Assembly: GCA_023846275.1 (NCBI GenBank)
Contig: JAIUJO010000144.1
Location: forward strand, 1,182,868 to 1,246,867
Direction of reading: 5' to 3'
DNA: 64,000 bases
Source of the DNA: Vanilla planifolia
Taxonomy: Eukaryota > Streptophyta > Magnoliopsida > Asparagales > Orchidaceae
This document shows positions 9,801-21,130 of the stretch, one piece after another. Each line of letters begins with the position of its first letter. The first letter of the stretch is position 1. The position numbers were made by a program, and so were the translations under genes. The notes under the pieces were generated by a model that made no database searches, was not told where the DNA came from, and saw only the letters and a program-made list of their open reading frames with translations.

Positions 9801-12180
9801 TATGCAAAATAAGTGGTAGTTCATATAAATTTTGTAAAGCTTATTTCTTTTTTTCCCTAAAAAATTTATAACTTGTGATATATATAAAAAATGTAATATA
9901 AGAAAGCTGTTAATAATTAATTTGTTATGTGGTAAAATGCATATCTTCAGATTGGAAAATAATGATAGCCGCTGATTATGATTCATCAACTTGTTATGAT
10001 ACTCTCAAGTTGTTATATTAGGCAAATATATTATATAGACTCCTTCTTCATAAGATGGTGCCTCTCGTTCTCACGTTAGACACATGTACTTCAAGAATGC
10101 TTTTATTATTCATTTAGTATGTTGGATGTCATACAATAACTATTTGTGCTTGTTAGTTGAATTCAAAAATATTACATAATGTTAATAATTGGATGTAACA
10201 ATCAAGAATTATTGTAATGTTTAGCATGGAATAATTTTTATTTTAAAAAAAAAATTTTCGTGGTATTGTACATTATGTTATTACCAATAAAGATAGCATA
10301 AGGGATCACAATTATAAATTTTTAATAATAATAAACAAATATAATTTTAAAAATTAGATAATATAAAAATTACTTTCATATAAACATTTAAATATTATGC
10401 AATATCAAATAATTTTGTGATTCGTATCAATTTACAAAATAATTGTTTTTCTTTGAATAAAAAGTATACCTAAAAATTGTAATTCTAATGAATAATTAAT
10501 TTGAAAATATAAATATGGCAAGTAAAAATATGTTAAAAAATTTAAAAACATCATTAATATAATTAATTATTGATAAATTAAAAACATAAATCATTTACAA
10601 AATATATGGATAATAAACCTTTTCATATTGCAGGCTAAAATCACCCACGATGCAAACAAAAGATGTTAAAACTTAAAAATTATGCAAAAAAAATTAATAT
10701 AGATAATTTTTAAGAAGCTAAATGTTGCATTATAGAATGTGTCCAAAAAATTTAGTGATAGCAAATAAATATATAAATTTAAATTAGTGACCGTTGTCTT
10801 ATAGACAAGGGGAAAACTCATGATTATGTCAGTTGGTATTCCTTATAATGTTGAATATATTTCTTATTGTTAGTGTCAAATCTAAAACAATATTAAAATG
10901 ACAAATTAAACAATATCTAAATATGATTAAAGATAGTAATGTCAATTTTTTCATACCTTTTATTCCTTGAAGAAAGAGACAATTTATCTCATTTCTCTTC
11001 GAAATATGATATTAATAATTTTTTTTAGTATTTATTGTTTTGGTAGTATAACAAAAACTTATTTTTATGTTTTATATATGTGAGGTTATTTCTTGTTGTA
11101 ATCTTTTTTATCATCTTAAAGTATTTTATATTTTCTACATATAAGTATTTGGAATCATAATGCACACTCTGTTAAATCTTTTTAATATTTTGCATTGTTA
11201 ATCGTTTTCTATTTTTAAATTCAAAAATGTCTTTTATGATATTTGCTAGAACAAAGAATAGGTAACCTCGATTTTTTTGTGAAATTTGATAAATAATTTT
11301 AATTTTTTTAGTTGTTCATGATTACAATTATTTTTTTATCTTTTTAAAAGTTTTTAATATGTATTGTAAGTTTTTCAATGTTTTGAATGATGTTTCAATT
11401 TTTTCTAAAATAATTGCTCTTTTAATTTAGTCCTTTTAAATATTTACAAATAATGAAGTCAAATTTTAAACTTGTTTGTTTTTTAATATTCTATATAATG
11501 CAAAGTTATGCAAAGCATACACCCTTGAATTATTTAGCAAATAATATTCCCACTTTTAATGTTAGAAATTTTATGTCAAGAGCATTATTTCCTTTTATGT
11601 TTTGTTTTTTGCTTAATTATGTGACAAGCTTTTAAAATAATTTCAACAAAGCAAAAAAATTTGATAATTATTTTTTTTTTTGGACAAGAAATTTAAAAAT
11701 TCTTTAATTTATGTAAATTGTGAAATTGAGAAAACAATTAATGTAAGTAATTGTTTAAAGTTTTAAACAATATGTCCTAATTTGTAAAAAAGTTTTCATA
11801 ATAATGCAATAATTTAAAATAAAGTATAAGTTAAAATTGTAACTTAAAAAATAAATTAATACACTTTATTTAATAAATTCAATTTTTTGTTAATATTATA
11901 TTCTTATCAATTATGACTACATAAAAACTTTTCAAATAATTGTTTAACATTATTATTGTAGAACATGAGAATTTAGTGTTTTTAAATAAGATGTTTATAT
12001 TTTAATAAATGATATAGTAAGAAGTTAGAAATGACGAACTACGCAACAAAGATAAAAAAATATACAAGTATAAAAAACACAAAAAATACAATGATAAAAA
12101 ATAATAAAGTTTTAAATTTGTTGTATAATGCTTCATTGCTAAAAAAAGGTTAATAAAAAAATATTATAAGCATAATATTG
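6881..12180. other. long AT-rich non-coding stretch
   Basis: No gene is supported over these 5.3 kb. One less AT-rich patch (about 8,330-8,640) has a 45-codon open run on the plus strand (including ELRSWTGIRMCMELMLHAYN) and, in another frame at about 8,590-8,633, FPKCIKCGGHNDEK, which has a CxxCGGH arrangement like half a zinc knuckle. Neither is long enough to identify. The small open frames at 9,771-9,989 (minus) and 11,453-11,635 (plus) are hydrophobic, low-complexity AT products. The rest, notably 9,600-12,180, is extremely AT-rich. Confidence 0.5.
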
Positions 12181-12232
12181 AAATAATAATAAATATAATA
12201 ATAATAATAACAATAATAATAAAAATAATAAC

Positions 12233-12304
<72 letters not shown>

Positions 12305-12313
12305 CACAATAAC
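12181..12313. repeat. (AAT)n microsatellite
   Basis: A trinucleotide tract, perfect for about 24 units from 12,233 to 12,304 and interrupted by CAA and AAA variants on its left side from about 12,181. It sits in non-coding AT-rich DNA and is probably length-polymorphic. Confidence 0.98.
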
Positions 12314-13604
12314 ACATAAAATTTTCGATAATAACTGTATAAATTATATAAACAACATAGCCATTAAAAGTAATATCAATAATATCATTTTAGTGATGCT
12401 TTGATGCATTAGGCAACTAAGATAATAGGATTTAAAAAAATCATTTATTGCAGCAAACCTTAAATTCTTGATGACTTTTTCTAATTTAAAAAACACACAA
12501 CACTTACAACAATTAAAAAAAAGTGGAACATCAATTTGTTATATAGGGTAGATAAAAATTAAGAATAAATGTACAATGAAATAATTTTTATTTTAATGAT
12601 GGCATTACCTAATGTTCACTAAAATATGAATGCTTATTCTTTATAAAATATTTTTATCAAAAAATTAACTCAATAAATAGCTATAAGTTCTATAAAAATT
12701 TTCAAAAAAAATAAAAAATTATGTAAAAATATAATATAATAATTACATGAAAAATTCCAGGAAATTTACCATGTAATGAAAAATGAAATTCAAAGTTAAC
12801 AGTTCAAAAAGCCATATCAAATGTGATGTATAATGAATGAGATTTTTAATTAATTATATTATCTAAACTTAGTTAAAACAAATGGAAGGTCCTTAGATTT
12901 TTAAAGAAATTCATGGAAATAAATAATTAAACCAAAAAAATATTACTATTATAAAAATTATAAATATATAGCAATACTTAATTATTATATTGAGAAAACT
13001 ATATTATTAGCATAACATATTATAAAAACTCCTTTCATGATATTAAAACTTAAACATAGTTAATGTTATAGATAAAATAATTTCAAAATTACTAATATAA
13101 ACAAAAAAATCAAGAAAATAAATCACTTAGAACATTAAACTTTAACTTTATATCTTATTTACAAAAAAAACTCTTGTCATGGTAACCATAATAAATTTGT
13201 AAGTAAAGGTGCCAATTATTAATTAATTTAAAGCAATAAAATTTTATAATCTAAATTTAAAAAATTTTAAAAAATAATGTAACCATTAATTAATGGAATG
13301 TCGTTTCTTCTTTGCCAAAAATAATTTAGCTGGACGTAGATAGCACTTATTAGTCTCGTTGGGACTAATCAATGCTTAAAGTGAAGCATGCCATGTATTA
13401 TTACATGACTCACAACAGTGAAAAACATACTTAGATATGTGGATTGAGGTAGAGGTTGACTTAGACAATAGATGTGCACATAAATATTATGTAATGCATA
13501 AGCTTACAATAATTCAATCTAGTATAACAATATAGGAAAGAGAGAGAAGATCAAAGATGACTATTAATTCTAGTATGGCAATACATAATTAATTATAAAT
13601 TAAT
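12314..13604. other. AT-rich non-coding stretch
   Basis: No coding signal on either strand. A slightly less AT-rich patch at about 13,310-13,500 has no recognised family and lies directly before the second LTR-like repeat. Confidence 0.4.
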
Positions 13605-13995
13605 TTAATGATAGTTTAGCAAACAAACTAACATTAAATTTGACAAAAATAAGATTTAATCAAGAAAATTATTATGGGATTTAAAAATTAAAAATTATTT
13701 GTTTGCTAAATCAAGGAGGTGATTGAACAATTTGATGCTTAAATATGATTTGAAATTAAAATAAAATGAGATGATTGATAAGCTAATATTTGATAACAAA
13801 AAGAACATTTTAAATTTGATGAGCATATATTTTATTTTTGACACCTGCTAAACATTCCAAGGAACTTTAAATATTACTAATTCACCATCTTCAAATGTAC
13901 ATAGCCTATTATTTACATGTGAACCTCTTTTACATTAAACAAGTCTTCTAAAATAAAATATGAAACATTTAAGGTTTCACTCATCAAAGACAAGG
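13605..13995 (+). repeat. LTR-like repeat, copy 2; possible 5' LTR of copia B
   Basis: Second copy of the repeat seen at 6,480-6,880, same strand, with shared landmarks in the same order (TAGTTTAGC, the CTTCAAA block, AACATTTAAGGTTT). It ends about 160 bases before the first recognisable gag residues of the plus-strand copia element. That is the place for a 5' LTR if the N-terminal part of gag has been deleted. I could not find a clean primer-binding site after it. The alternative is that copies 1 and 2 flank one older element whose interior has decayed beyond recognition. Confidence 0.55.
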
Positions 13996-14153
13996 GTGAC
14001 CTAACTGCTTCCTTTAGTAAGCTACCACAGTTTTGTGGTCACTATAATGTCTATTTGAATATTAAAACTACCATTGAATTGAAGCTAATAAGTAGGGGAA
14101 TGCACACTTAAAACATTATAGGCGATTATTAAAACAAAAAAATTTTAAGGAAT

Positions 14154-14620
14154 GGATACAAAGAAAAAACATAGAATTTAATTAAATGATAAAGCTATAA
14201 ATATTTTAATTTGTGCTTTGAATGTTGTGAAGGCAGATGGAATTATGAGTTTAGAAATTACTTTTGAAATTTTCCACAAGGTAATAGTAACATAAAAAGA
14301 AACATCTTTTTATTTAAGAAATTAAAATTGATATGATGACAGATGATTAAGAGTTGTTCAAAATTCTTTCTAATGAATCTATTAAAAGAATGTTTATTTA
14401 ATTTATTAACATTATTAATGGATTTGTTAGTTTGGAAAAGACTATATAAAAGAAGATCCTTAGATATTTGCCAAAAGAGTATTAATATTTGACCACAACC
14501 TTCAAGAATACTACAAGCATTTCTATTATAACAATGGATGGCTTTATAGGTGAGCTCATGACTAATGAAGTAAAGATGGAGACGGGAAAAGAAGAGAGAG
14601 ACTTTATTTAGAAAAAAAAT
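14154..14620 (+). pseudogene. copia B gag (UBN2-like), decayed
   Basis: The plus strand reads MDTKKKHRI, a stop, then LNDKAINILICALN, matching the family's DEKKK and KAKNIL-CALS region. It continues with IMSLEITFEIFHKV (the TAKEIWD-LEV region), SNESIKRMF and INGFVSLEKT, then KKILRYLPKEY (from 14,449), which is the conserved RKILRSLP block. TTTFKNT and MDGFIGELMTNEVKMETG end the domain. At least two frame changes and several stops are present. About the first 60 residues usual for this capsid are absent. The 123-codon minus-strand frame at 14,258-14,629 is antisense to this and is not a gene. Confidence 0.85.
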
Positions 14621-14794
14621 AATGGACAAAGAGTAAATAATAGCACTAAAAAAAAGAGAAAGATACCTTAGAAAAAAATATTATAAATGAAGATATCATA
14701 GCTCTAATTTTGGAAAATTTTTCTAAAATTTTTGTGTTACTGGAACATATGAAACAAAGCTCCAAAAAGAGAGCGACAAGAAAAGGGGATATCT

Positions 14795-15060
14795 TTTGGC
14801 ATTAGTGTGACAAACTAAGACATATCGAACCAGCATGTCCTACAGATTTAGATTGATCAAAAAAGAGAAGAATGCAATGAAGAAAAGCAGGAACAAGAAG
14901 AAGAAAACATTGACTAAAGGTTGAAGTGACTTTGAGGAGACTAATACAAGTGAAGATGAATAGAGCAATAAAGAGCTATTTTTGGTGGTGGCTCAAGAGG
15001 ATGAAAAAGAAATGGGAACATCATTAAGTGAGGTAGAGGTAAGTTATTATAACGAAACAT
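14795..15060 (+). pseudogene. copia B zinc knuckle and acidic gag tail, decayed
   Basis: The first island reads CDKLRHIEPACP, the second half of a CCHC nucleocapsid knuckle with C, H and C kept and the first cysteine replaced by a stop codon. A frame change leads to LIKKEKNAMKKSRNKKKK, the usual basic stretch. Then come DFEETNTSEDE and ELFLVVAQEDEKEMGT, the acidic tail typical of this gag type. The order knuckle, basic, acidic matches the family. Confidence 0.8.
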
Positions 15061-15829
15061 TACCTTAACAATTAATTTGTGTGTAATAAAATGATAGTTT
15101 ATGTAAAGAATATAAGTAACTAAAACAAAAGCTTGGTCAATATTTAAGTCTTTGTGAACATATTAGAAATAAGGCTATCACACATTTAATGAACTTTCAA
15201 AAGGCTAATAATGGATTAGAATAAAAAATTAAGGGCATTCATCATTAGTTAAAGAATTAATGATCTTAAGTCCTTGAGATGTCCTTGTTCATTATTCAAT
15301 GAAAAATTTATTAGTAGAAATATTTTTGTTGCAAATTCTAGAATATTTCATGCTCATTAGGATAAGGGAAATGCCAATGTTTTACAAGGTTACAATAACA
15401 ATTTTTCATGTCATTATAGCTTGCAAATTGATTGCACAACACATGTAGCCATTATTGAAGTTCATATTTAGTCTAAATTTCCTAAAATTTCGTGGTTGTT
15501 AGTGAAAATTGTAGCTGATCCATTGAAAAATATGCTTGACATTAAAAGGTTTGGCTTCATAAGTCTAACAATTAATTTATAATTATAGGAAGTTTTTCAT
15601 TTGAACAATGAGTAAGACAAGATTCTTCGATAGTTGATGTTTGAGATACATGACAAAAACAATCAATTTGTTAATAAGAAGCCTATACTAAAGGAAAAGT
15701 AGTACTTATTGAGAACTAAAAGAAATATATCAAATGAATAAGTGCTACTGGAAATTCTACATTTTTTATAACTAAAGTTTATTATTTTAAAGTTTAAAGT
15801 ATAATTTCCAAAATATGAGTGAATTTTGT
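15061..15829 (+). other. copia B interior, protease region not readable
   Basis: By position this should hold the end of gag and the protease. I see no DSG-CSxHM signature. The sequence is not as extreme in A+T as the flanks, which fits decayed coding DNA, but no residue block can be assigned. Confidence 0.4.
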
Positions 15830-16370
15830 GATAGCAATTTTCGTATTTTATTTTATTACACTACATATAAAATTTGTAAATATGGAAATCTATTAGTTTT
15901 TCGGACCAAAAAAATAACATTTATCAACATGATTGGAAAGCAATCAGTTTTCAAATAGATCGTTCGTGTTATATGTTAATGAGTTTAAATTATGACATAG
16001 AAGACTTTGTCATGTTAGCACACATACCTTAAGAAAAAAATTAAATATAACAGAAAAAAGTTTAACTAAATTGCCTCTTTTAGATTATTATGTATAGCAT
16101 CTTAACATTCTAAAATAAATAATTTGGTCATATACAATGCATGTGTATTGGACATAAGAAATATGGACTTGTTGTGTTAGATGACTATTTTAGGTATACA
16201 TAGATAAGTTTCTTACAAGGAAGGAGTAAATCTTGTAGACAATTTTATATCTTGACAACTGAATTAGAAAAGGAGTTTGGTCATAATTTAGTTGTCATTT
16301 TAAGCAATAATGAAGGTGAATTTCTATGTGAGAGAATTATTGATTATTTTAGTAATAAAAAAAATTCACT
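15830..16370 (+). pseudogene. copia B pre-integrase and integrase core, decayed and truncated
   Basis: The first island (about 15,830-15,940) reads YKICKYGNLLVFRTKKITF, matching the GAG-pre-integrase segment. At 16,160-16,200 the plus strand reads KYGLVVLDDYFRYT, the integrase block carrying the first catalytic aspartate. ISFLQGRSKSCRQF and TELEKEFGHNLVVILSNNEG follow, then EFLCERIIDYF (about 16,260-16,350). The second catalytic aspartate of the RSDNG motif is replaced by asparagine (LSNNE). The reading stops being recognisable after 16,370, before the catalytic glutamate block, where LINE sequence begins on the other strand. Confidence 0.86.
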
Positions 16371-16429
16371 AACATTTTTAATATTTTGGATGAAGTTTAG
16401 ATACTTAACTCATATTTTGAAATTTTAAC

Positions 16430-17125
16430 AACTTTGACAGAGGAGTATGATCCCTTATTGATTGATGTAAACGTGAATAAGTTGATACAAGCCTACAAAA
16501 ATATTGCATTACTATTGCTAAGAATAGATCTTTCTAAGCATGATTATCTAACAATTAATGTAGCCTTTTCTAGAACTATTTGCCATTTTATTCCTTATCC
16601 ATTTAAATAAATGCCCAATGAATGAGAGTTCGCTTGTTATCCGTTGACCAATGTAATTAATGAATTCATTCATTACATCCCACCTAAGATTGGACAGACT
16701 TTTGTATCCATCGAGTGTAGCTATTACATTAAAGTATATTATTTCTTTCCATGGAGCTTTATTTCGTTTACAATTTGAGCCACCATGTACCAAAGCATTA
16801 TTCATTTACCACTTGAATTCAGCATACACAAGTATCATAAGCACCATTTTGTCTCCATGGATTATCAATGAGCAAGTGAACTGACTGCTCATCCTCATTT
16901 TAGGTTTGGTAATGGATGCTTTTATTCATAATACCTAAATCCCTTTGGATTTATTCATAATGTAGTGCTCACATTCTAAACTCTAAGATAGATTATGCAA
17001 TTAGCTATTATAAGCCATAGGTTCCCTGAGAGTAATAAGAATTATTTTTGTTTTGAGTAGAAGCATAAATTACCTTCCAGAGTTCTTATTTGTTGCACCT
17101 CTAACATTACAAGATAGGGTTTTAT
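16430..17125 (-). pseudogene. LINE ORF2 endonuclease domain, decayed
   Basis: The minus strand starts with ILSCNVRGATNKNSGR (about 17,116-17,070), the family's ILSWNVRG start. It passes through LREPMAYNS (about 17,020) and IMNKSKGI (about 16,945), then IIHGDKMVLMILVYAEF (about 16,860-16,815) and PWKEIIYFNVIA, corresponding to PW-IGDFN. It ends with the MNEFINYI, SELSFIGHLFKWIRN and KGYINC blocks, corresponding to M-F--FI, DLGF-GP-FTW-N and the RLDR end. The catalytic asparagine of NVRG is kept, but the GDFN aspartate is lost (YFN). A live domain nicks target DNA to prime reverse transcription. The open frame at 16,548-16,805 is the surviving core of this domain. The plus-strand frame at 16,660-16,884 is its shadow. 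Confidence 0.75.
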
Positions 17126-17579
17126 CTAATAAAAGTCATTTGTTATGAAATTTAAGAAAATCTAGCACTTCTACAAATCTTACTCAAACTAAGATGCCTC
17201 TTTAAACATTTTTAATATTTCTCTTTGATTTCCTACTTTAAATTAGGTTGAAATCTTCCTCTTTAGATTACATAAGATTAGAATTTATAGATCATTAAGC
17301 TAGTCATTGCTAAAATTTTAAAATGATTGTTCCATGTTAATTCATTTGTAAACTTTGTTTTTCCTATGCATGTGCTAATTCTACTGCTAACTATATTAGC
17401 AAAACTATTTGTGACTTTTTATACTCGTTCTTTGTAGTGAAAAAATTTCATAGTGCCTCAATATTTTTTCATACAACATCCCTATCTAAAATGAAACTAT
17501 CATAATGCAGTTACTTTTAATTTAGAAAGTTACATTTGTCATAAATAATGGCTTAGTGAGATTATATTCATTCACATTT

Positions 17580-18320
17580 GTTGGTGCTTATTTTTTCTTG
17601 CATATTTTGTGACAATTTATTTTTTACATTTAAGAGAGGTGTGGCCTTGGCCATAGAAGCTGATTTAATAACAAACTTGTCATATTGAACATAATCTATT
17701 TGAGTTTCCAAATTTTTTGTTATATAGATTCAGCAAGGTAATTCCTTCAATAGATCCGCTTCAACATACATCTTGTTTATGCTTATTCTAGTTAGTTTAT
17801 AATAAATGTTGTCAATTGTATAGGATTTTTTACTACCAAAGATAAGGAGTGTAGAGCTACCTCATTAAAAACTCAAATCAAACATAAATTAGAGCTTATG
17901 TTGACTCAAACAACATTCATGTGAAATATTGTTTTCTTAAAGTCAATGATATTCCATGCTTGGTAAGGCCAACATCTTATATAATCTATCAAATCTAATT
18001 AGTACATGTCAGTTATCCTAAAATTATACCTTTTTTAGTCATTGAAACTTTTGAGTTTATTAAATGCCACTATACATATTTGGAAAAATGTGTGAAATTT
18101 GCCTCATTAATTCAAGCCTGAATGGCATGTCAATTTTTTCAATCTTTTCTTCATTGAAAATAATTTTTGGTTGATCATTGAAAGTTCTCTTTTGTTTTAT
18201 GTGAACTAGTGAAAGGTCAGCTACTTTACAAACAACTTCAGCAAATGAGTGCTTGAGGGAGGTGAGGCCATTTAAACAAACAACGAAGTCTACACTATTC
18301 CTGGCAATTAAGAATATTCA
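17580..18320 (-). pseudogene. LINE ORF1 (DUF4283-like with zinc knuckle), decayed
   Basis: An open minus-strand run of about 85 codons (about 18,318-18,060) reads SFAEVVCKVADLSLVHIKQ, then IIFNEEKIEKIDMPFRLEL. This matches the start of DUF4283 proteins (SFADVV; F--E-IEKL--PFRF-LVGKF). After stops the frame resumes with LIRFD (about 17,980), TRISINKMYVEADLLKELP (about 17,790-17,735; the family's R-CVEIDLLK-LP) and, at 17,626-17,673, an FYGQGHTSLKCKK knuckle with its first cysteine upstream. In L1-clade LINEs this protein binds the element RNA. DUF4283 also occurs in other plant proteins, but the adjacent endonuclease in the same orientation makes LINE ORF1 the better reading. The short plus-strand frame at 18,253-18,441 is a shadow. 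Confidence 0.72.
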
Positions 18321-18330
18321 TCGATACTAT

Positions 18331-21080
18331 CACTGCCTATCCATCACAATCATTGACCATTTAATTTTTTGTTATTTACTATTGTTGCCCATGTATTCAA
18401 TAGAATCATCAAAAAATATTGTTTGGGATATGCAATACTAAGTAGTCATTCCTTAATAATGAAATAATTATGTGCAGCATAATTCAACATAATTTAAAAT
18501 GGACAATAATCAAGGCTTCTTACATGACAACTTGTCATGAGAGATACACTAAGTCTTAAATGTTCTGAATTTCACAGCAAATCTATGCACAATAATTGTT
18601 TGACATTTAAAAAATTTAAGATTGGGTTAAATACATGTGAATCAAGATTATTAGCACTCAAAAATAATACACAACATATACATTTAAGGATAGAATTTTA
18701 GTTCATCTAGATTCCTTATTCAACTTATTTGGATTGACAATGGATTCATCCTTATCAAATTGGTGCAACTTAATTCCTTGCAAACAAAAGTTAATTGAAC
18801 AATTGAGTTATATTGATATATTGTTACTCAAATTGATTATAATCTTAAAAACTTATAGTGTTTTGCTAGGTTTAAATTTTTATTACTTGATGTTAGAATT
18901 TGGGTACATGGTCAATTCTTGAAGCCAATAATTATGAATGTAGTTTTACTAAATTTTTTAACATCTAACTGATAGTGGTGATTAACTATTCAAATAGTAC
19001 TTATATGTATAATACATTTTACAATTAGCATATAATGTTAAAGGCAATGATGAGATAATATATCTACTCACATAGAATTGTACCCAAATCAATTAGTTAA
19101 AGATTCGAATCTTAATGAGAAATTGGTTGTCATTTTGAATCAAACAAAGTTAATTTTGGCCACTATAGGAGCTTACAATTCTGGGAGACCTACCTAATTT
19201 TCTAAAGCTTTGTATTTGTAACTCAAAAAAACATTTTATTCCTTAGAGGTAGTAATTGTGGTGAGTGTGAAGTATTTTATGTGCACATCAAACACAATGT
19301 CACCAATGAATTCGACCATATTTAAATGGAATTGAACAAATGGTTTTCCTCAATGAGTAGTGTAATAAAATTTTATTTTGTTCAAAGCAATAATTTGGAG
19401 TTATCTTTGATGTTACCTATGTAAATCATACAAATTTGTCCTTGATGATAAGGCTTTTTCTAAAATTTATCAATATCAATCTTAAGAAGAGTTTGTTATG
19501 ATGCATGCATATGCAAATTTGATGTGCAAACTAAAAATCATACCCAAAAAAAAATTTTATTACTCAAATAAAATTTTTTATTTTTGAACAACATATTTTA
19601 TAATATCAAATAATTAAAAACGGAATCATGTTCCAAGGAAATTATGTCATTACTTAAAATGGTTCAATGCCATTACTTGAAATGTATTTTTGGAATGTTT
19701 TGAAAATTTCATCAACTTATTTTGATCAATAATCACCTATTTTATAAACGATTTTTAATGTCTAAAAGTTTGCCAAATCAATAATTTGATGTTTTTAATT
19801 GACAGATATTATGTAATTAAGAACTTAATGTTATTTAAATAAAATTTATAACAACTAATAAATGTTAGTTAAATTAGTCATTTGCATAGGAGCTACATAA
19901 TTAAAAAAAACTTATAATGCATGACTATGAAAATTACAGAAATGGTTATGTAGAAAAAAACTGGAGTAGCTTAGATATTTTTATTTGATATTAATTGTAA
20001 AATCTAAATTAAGATCTAATGTCCATATTTAATTTTAGTTATGGATTAATTATAAACCATGCAATCATTTATTGGAGATATAGACAACTAGTAGAATTAT
20101 TGCTTAAAAGGGTGATTACGGCAACGATCATTTGATCATAAAATTGCATGATTAGACAACTCACATCACTACCGCAATTTAGAATTTAGATATATGATAA
20201 AATCTTTAAATTTATCTCCTACATGATGTATTTGCTATTAGTTTTTCTCCTTATAAGATATTTTGTTTGCTTTAGAAGTAGTTTGATTTCAAGGTTAGTG
20301 CCACAAAGTATATTCAAGACATAGACACAACATTTCCAATAAATTGGCTAATTGATCTATTAATGCACGAAGTGGTGCCTTGATTCAAGATAATTCCATC
20401 TATATTTAGGAGTGATGCCTCAATTCAATTGTTGCAGCCAACGAGTTCGATGTTAAAGTTTTATGCCTACAAATTGTTACATTTATTCAAGTTAGTTAAT
20501 TTGAGTGGAATTCATTTTTTTTAATTTTTTAAAATTATTTAATTATTTTGGAAAAAATAATAAAACTTGTCAAAAATGATTCTTAGACGATCATGATATG
20601 ATTTCAAAGATATTAAAAACTAAAATATTTCATTTTTATATTGATTAATATAAATTTCAATTTAATTTTTATTGCTTGTGTGCATTATTTAAATTAAGCT
20701 TCTTTTCTAAAAAAATTAAAAATTCCTAAAATTTAACTCAAAATTTATTTATTTGAGGCCTACGGCTCTAAGGATTTGATATTTACAACACTTCTTCTTT
20801 AAAGGCTAACAACGCAAAATCATTCTTTTAGAAGTTCATAATGTCTCCTTAATGGTCCTCCTCATCACATATCTAAACAAATATATCCAAGCTTTAAGAT
20901 TATTTTAAAATCTCACATAATTGGCTTATTATCATCAAAATCTCTTTGATCCTCCATTGGGACATTGAGATAACTACATTAACCATATTAAAATATCGCA
21001 AAAGTAAACCTTAAACCTCCAATGTATATATTTAACTGATCATATAGCTACATTTTTTAATAAGAAAGTTTAAATTGTAC
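18331..21080. other. unrecognised AT-rich stretch
   Basis: No coding domain is readable on either strand. The first kilobase may contain the 5' end of the LINE. Small open frames such as 18,734-18,922 show no family pattern. Around 20,750-20,788 a less AT-rich patch ends in GATATTTACA. Read on the minus strand this starts TGTAAATATCAAATCC, an LTR-like terminus, but no matching partner or target duplication was found. Confidence 0.4.
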
Positions 21081-21130
21081 ACACATAATACATACACACA
21101 CACACACACACATATACACATACACATATA
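21081..21130. repeat. (CA)n microsatellite
   Basis: A pure CA run of about 19 bases at 21,094-21,112, flanked by interrupted CATA/CACA repeats to about 21,130. Confidence 0.92.

Larger units (their letters stand above)
14154..16370 (+). mobile_element. degenerate, truncated Ty1/copia retrotransposon (copia B)
   Basis: Plus-strand translation across stops gives gag (14,154-14,620), a CCHC knuckle (about 14,800-14,840), an acidic gag tail (to about 15,060), a pre-integrase segment (about 15,830-16,080) and the integrase core (about 16,140-16,370). The integrase then breaks off and a minus-strand LINE follows. No copia RT or RNase H is found on the plus strand downstream, so the 3' half is missing or beyond recognition. 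The protease expected around 15,300-15,700 is not readable. The gag is a close relative of the copia A type, but the element lies on the other strand and is a separate insertion. Confidence 0.86.
16430..18330 (-). mobile_element. L1-type LINE fragment inserted in copia B
   Basis: On the minus strand, from right to left, there is a DUF4283-like ORF1 (about 18,320-17,620, ending in a CCHC knuckle) and then an APE-type endonuclease (about 17,125-16,430). This is the order of plant L1-clade LINEs: ORF1, then the endonuclease at the start of ORF2. The reverse transcriptase that should follow is absent: to the left the sequence passes into copia B integrase at about 16,370. LINEs usually lose their 5' end, whereas here the 5' half is kept and the 3' half is gone. 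A later deletion at the left junction is therefore more likely than ordinary 5' truncation. No poly-T tract, expected for a minus-strand poly-A tail, is seen at the junction. Confidence 0.75.

Noticed and set aside
11453-11635. 60-codon plus-strand frame with signal-peptide-like hydrophobic start
   Set aside because: F, L, N and Y-rich low-complexity product in an extremely AT-rich stretch, with no neighbour, motif or regulatory context.
14258-14629. Longest open frame of the window (123 codons, minus strand)
   Set aside because: It lies exactly antisense to the copia B gag, whose residue blocks (KAINIL-CALN, KKILRYLP, GELMTNE) are clear on the plus strand. The minus product is rich in F, L, I and N without domain pattern.
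16660-16884. 74-codon plus-strand open frame
   Set aside because: Antisense to the LINE endonuclease, which reads coherently on the minus strand.
18734-18922. YIDILLL in a plus-strand frame, resembling a copia RT active site
   Set aside because: No other RT block occurs before or after it, and the second aspartate is absent. Treated as chance.
19100-19120. AGATTCGAATCT, resembling a tRNA T-arm
   Set aside because: No cloverleaf can be built around it: there is no acceptor stem and no D-arm or B-box spacing to match.
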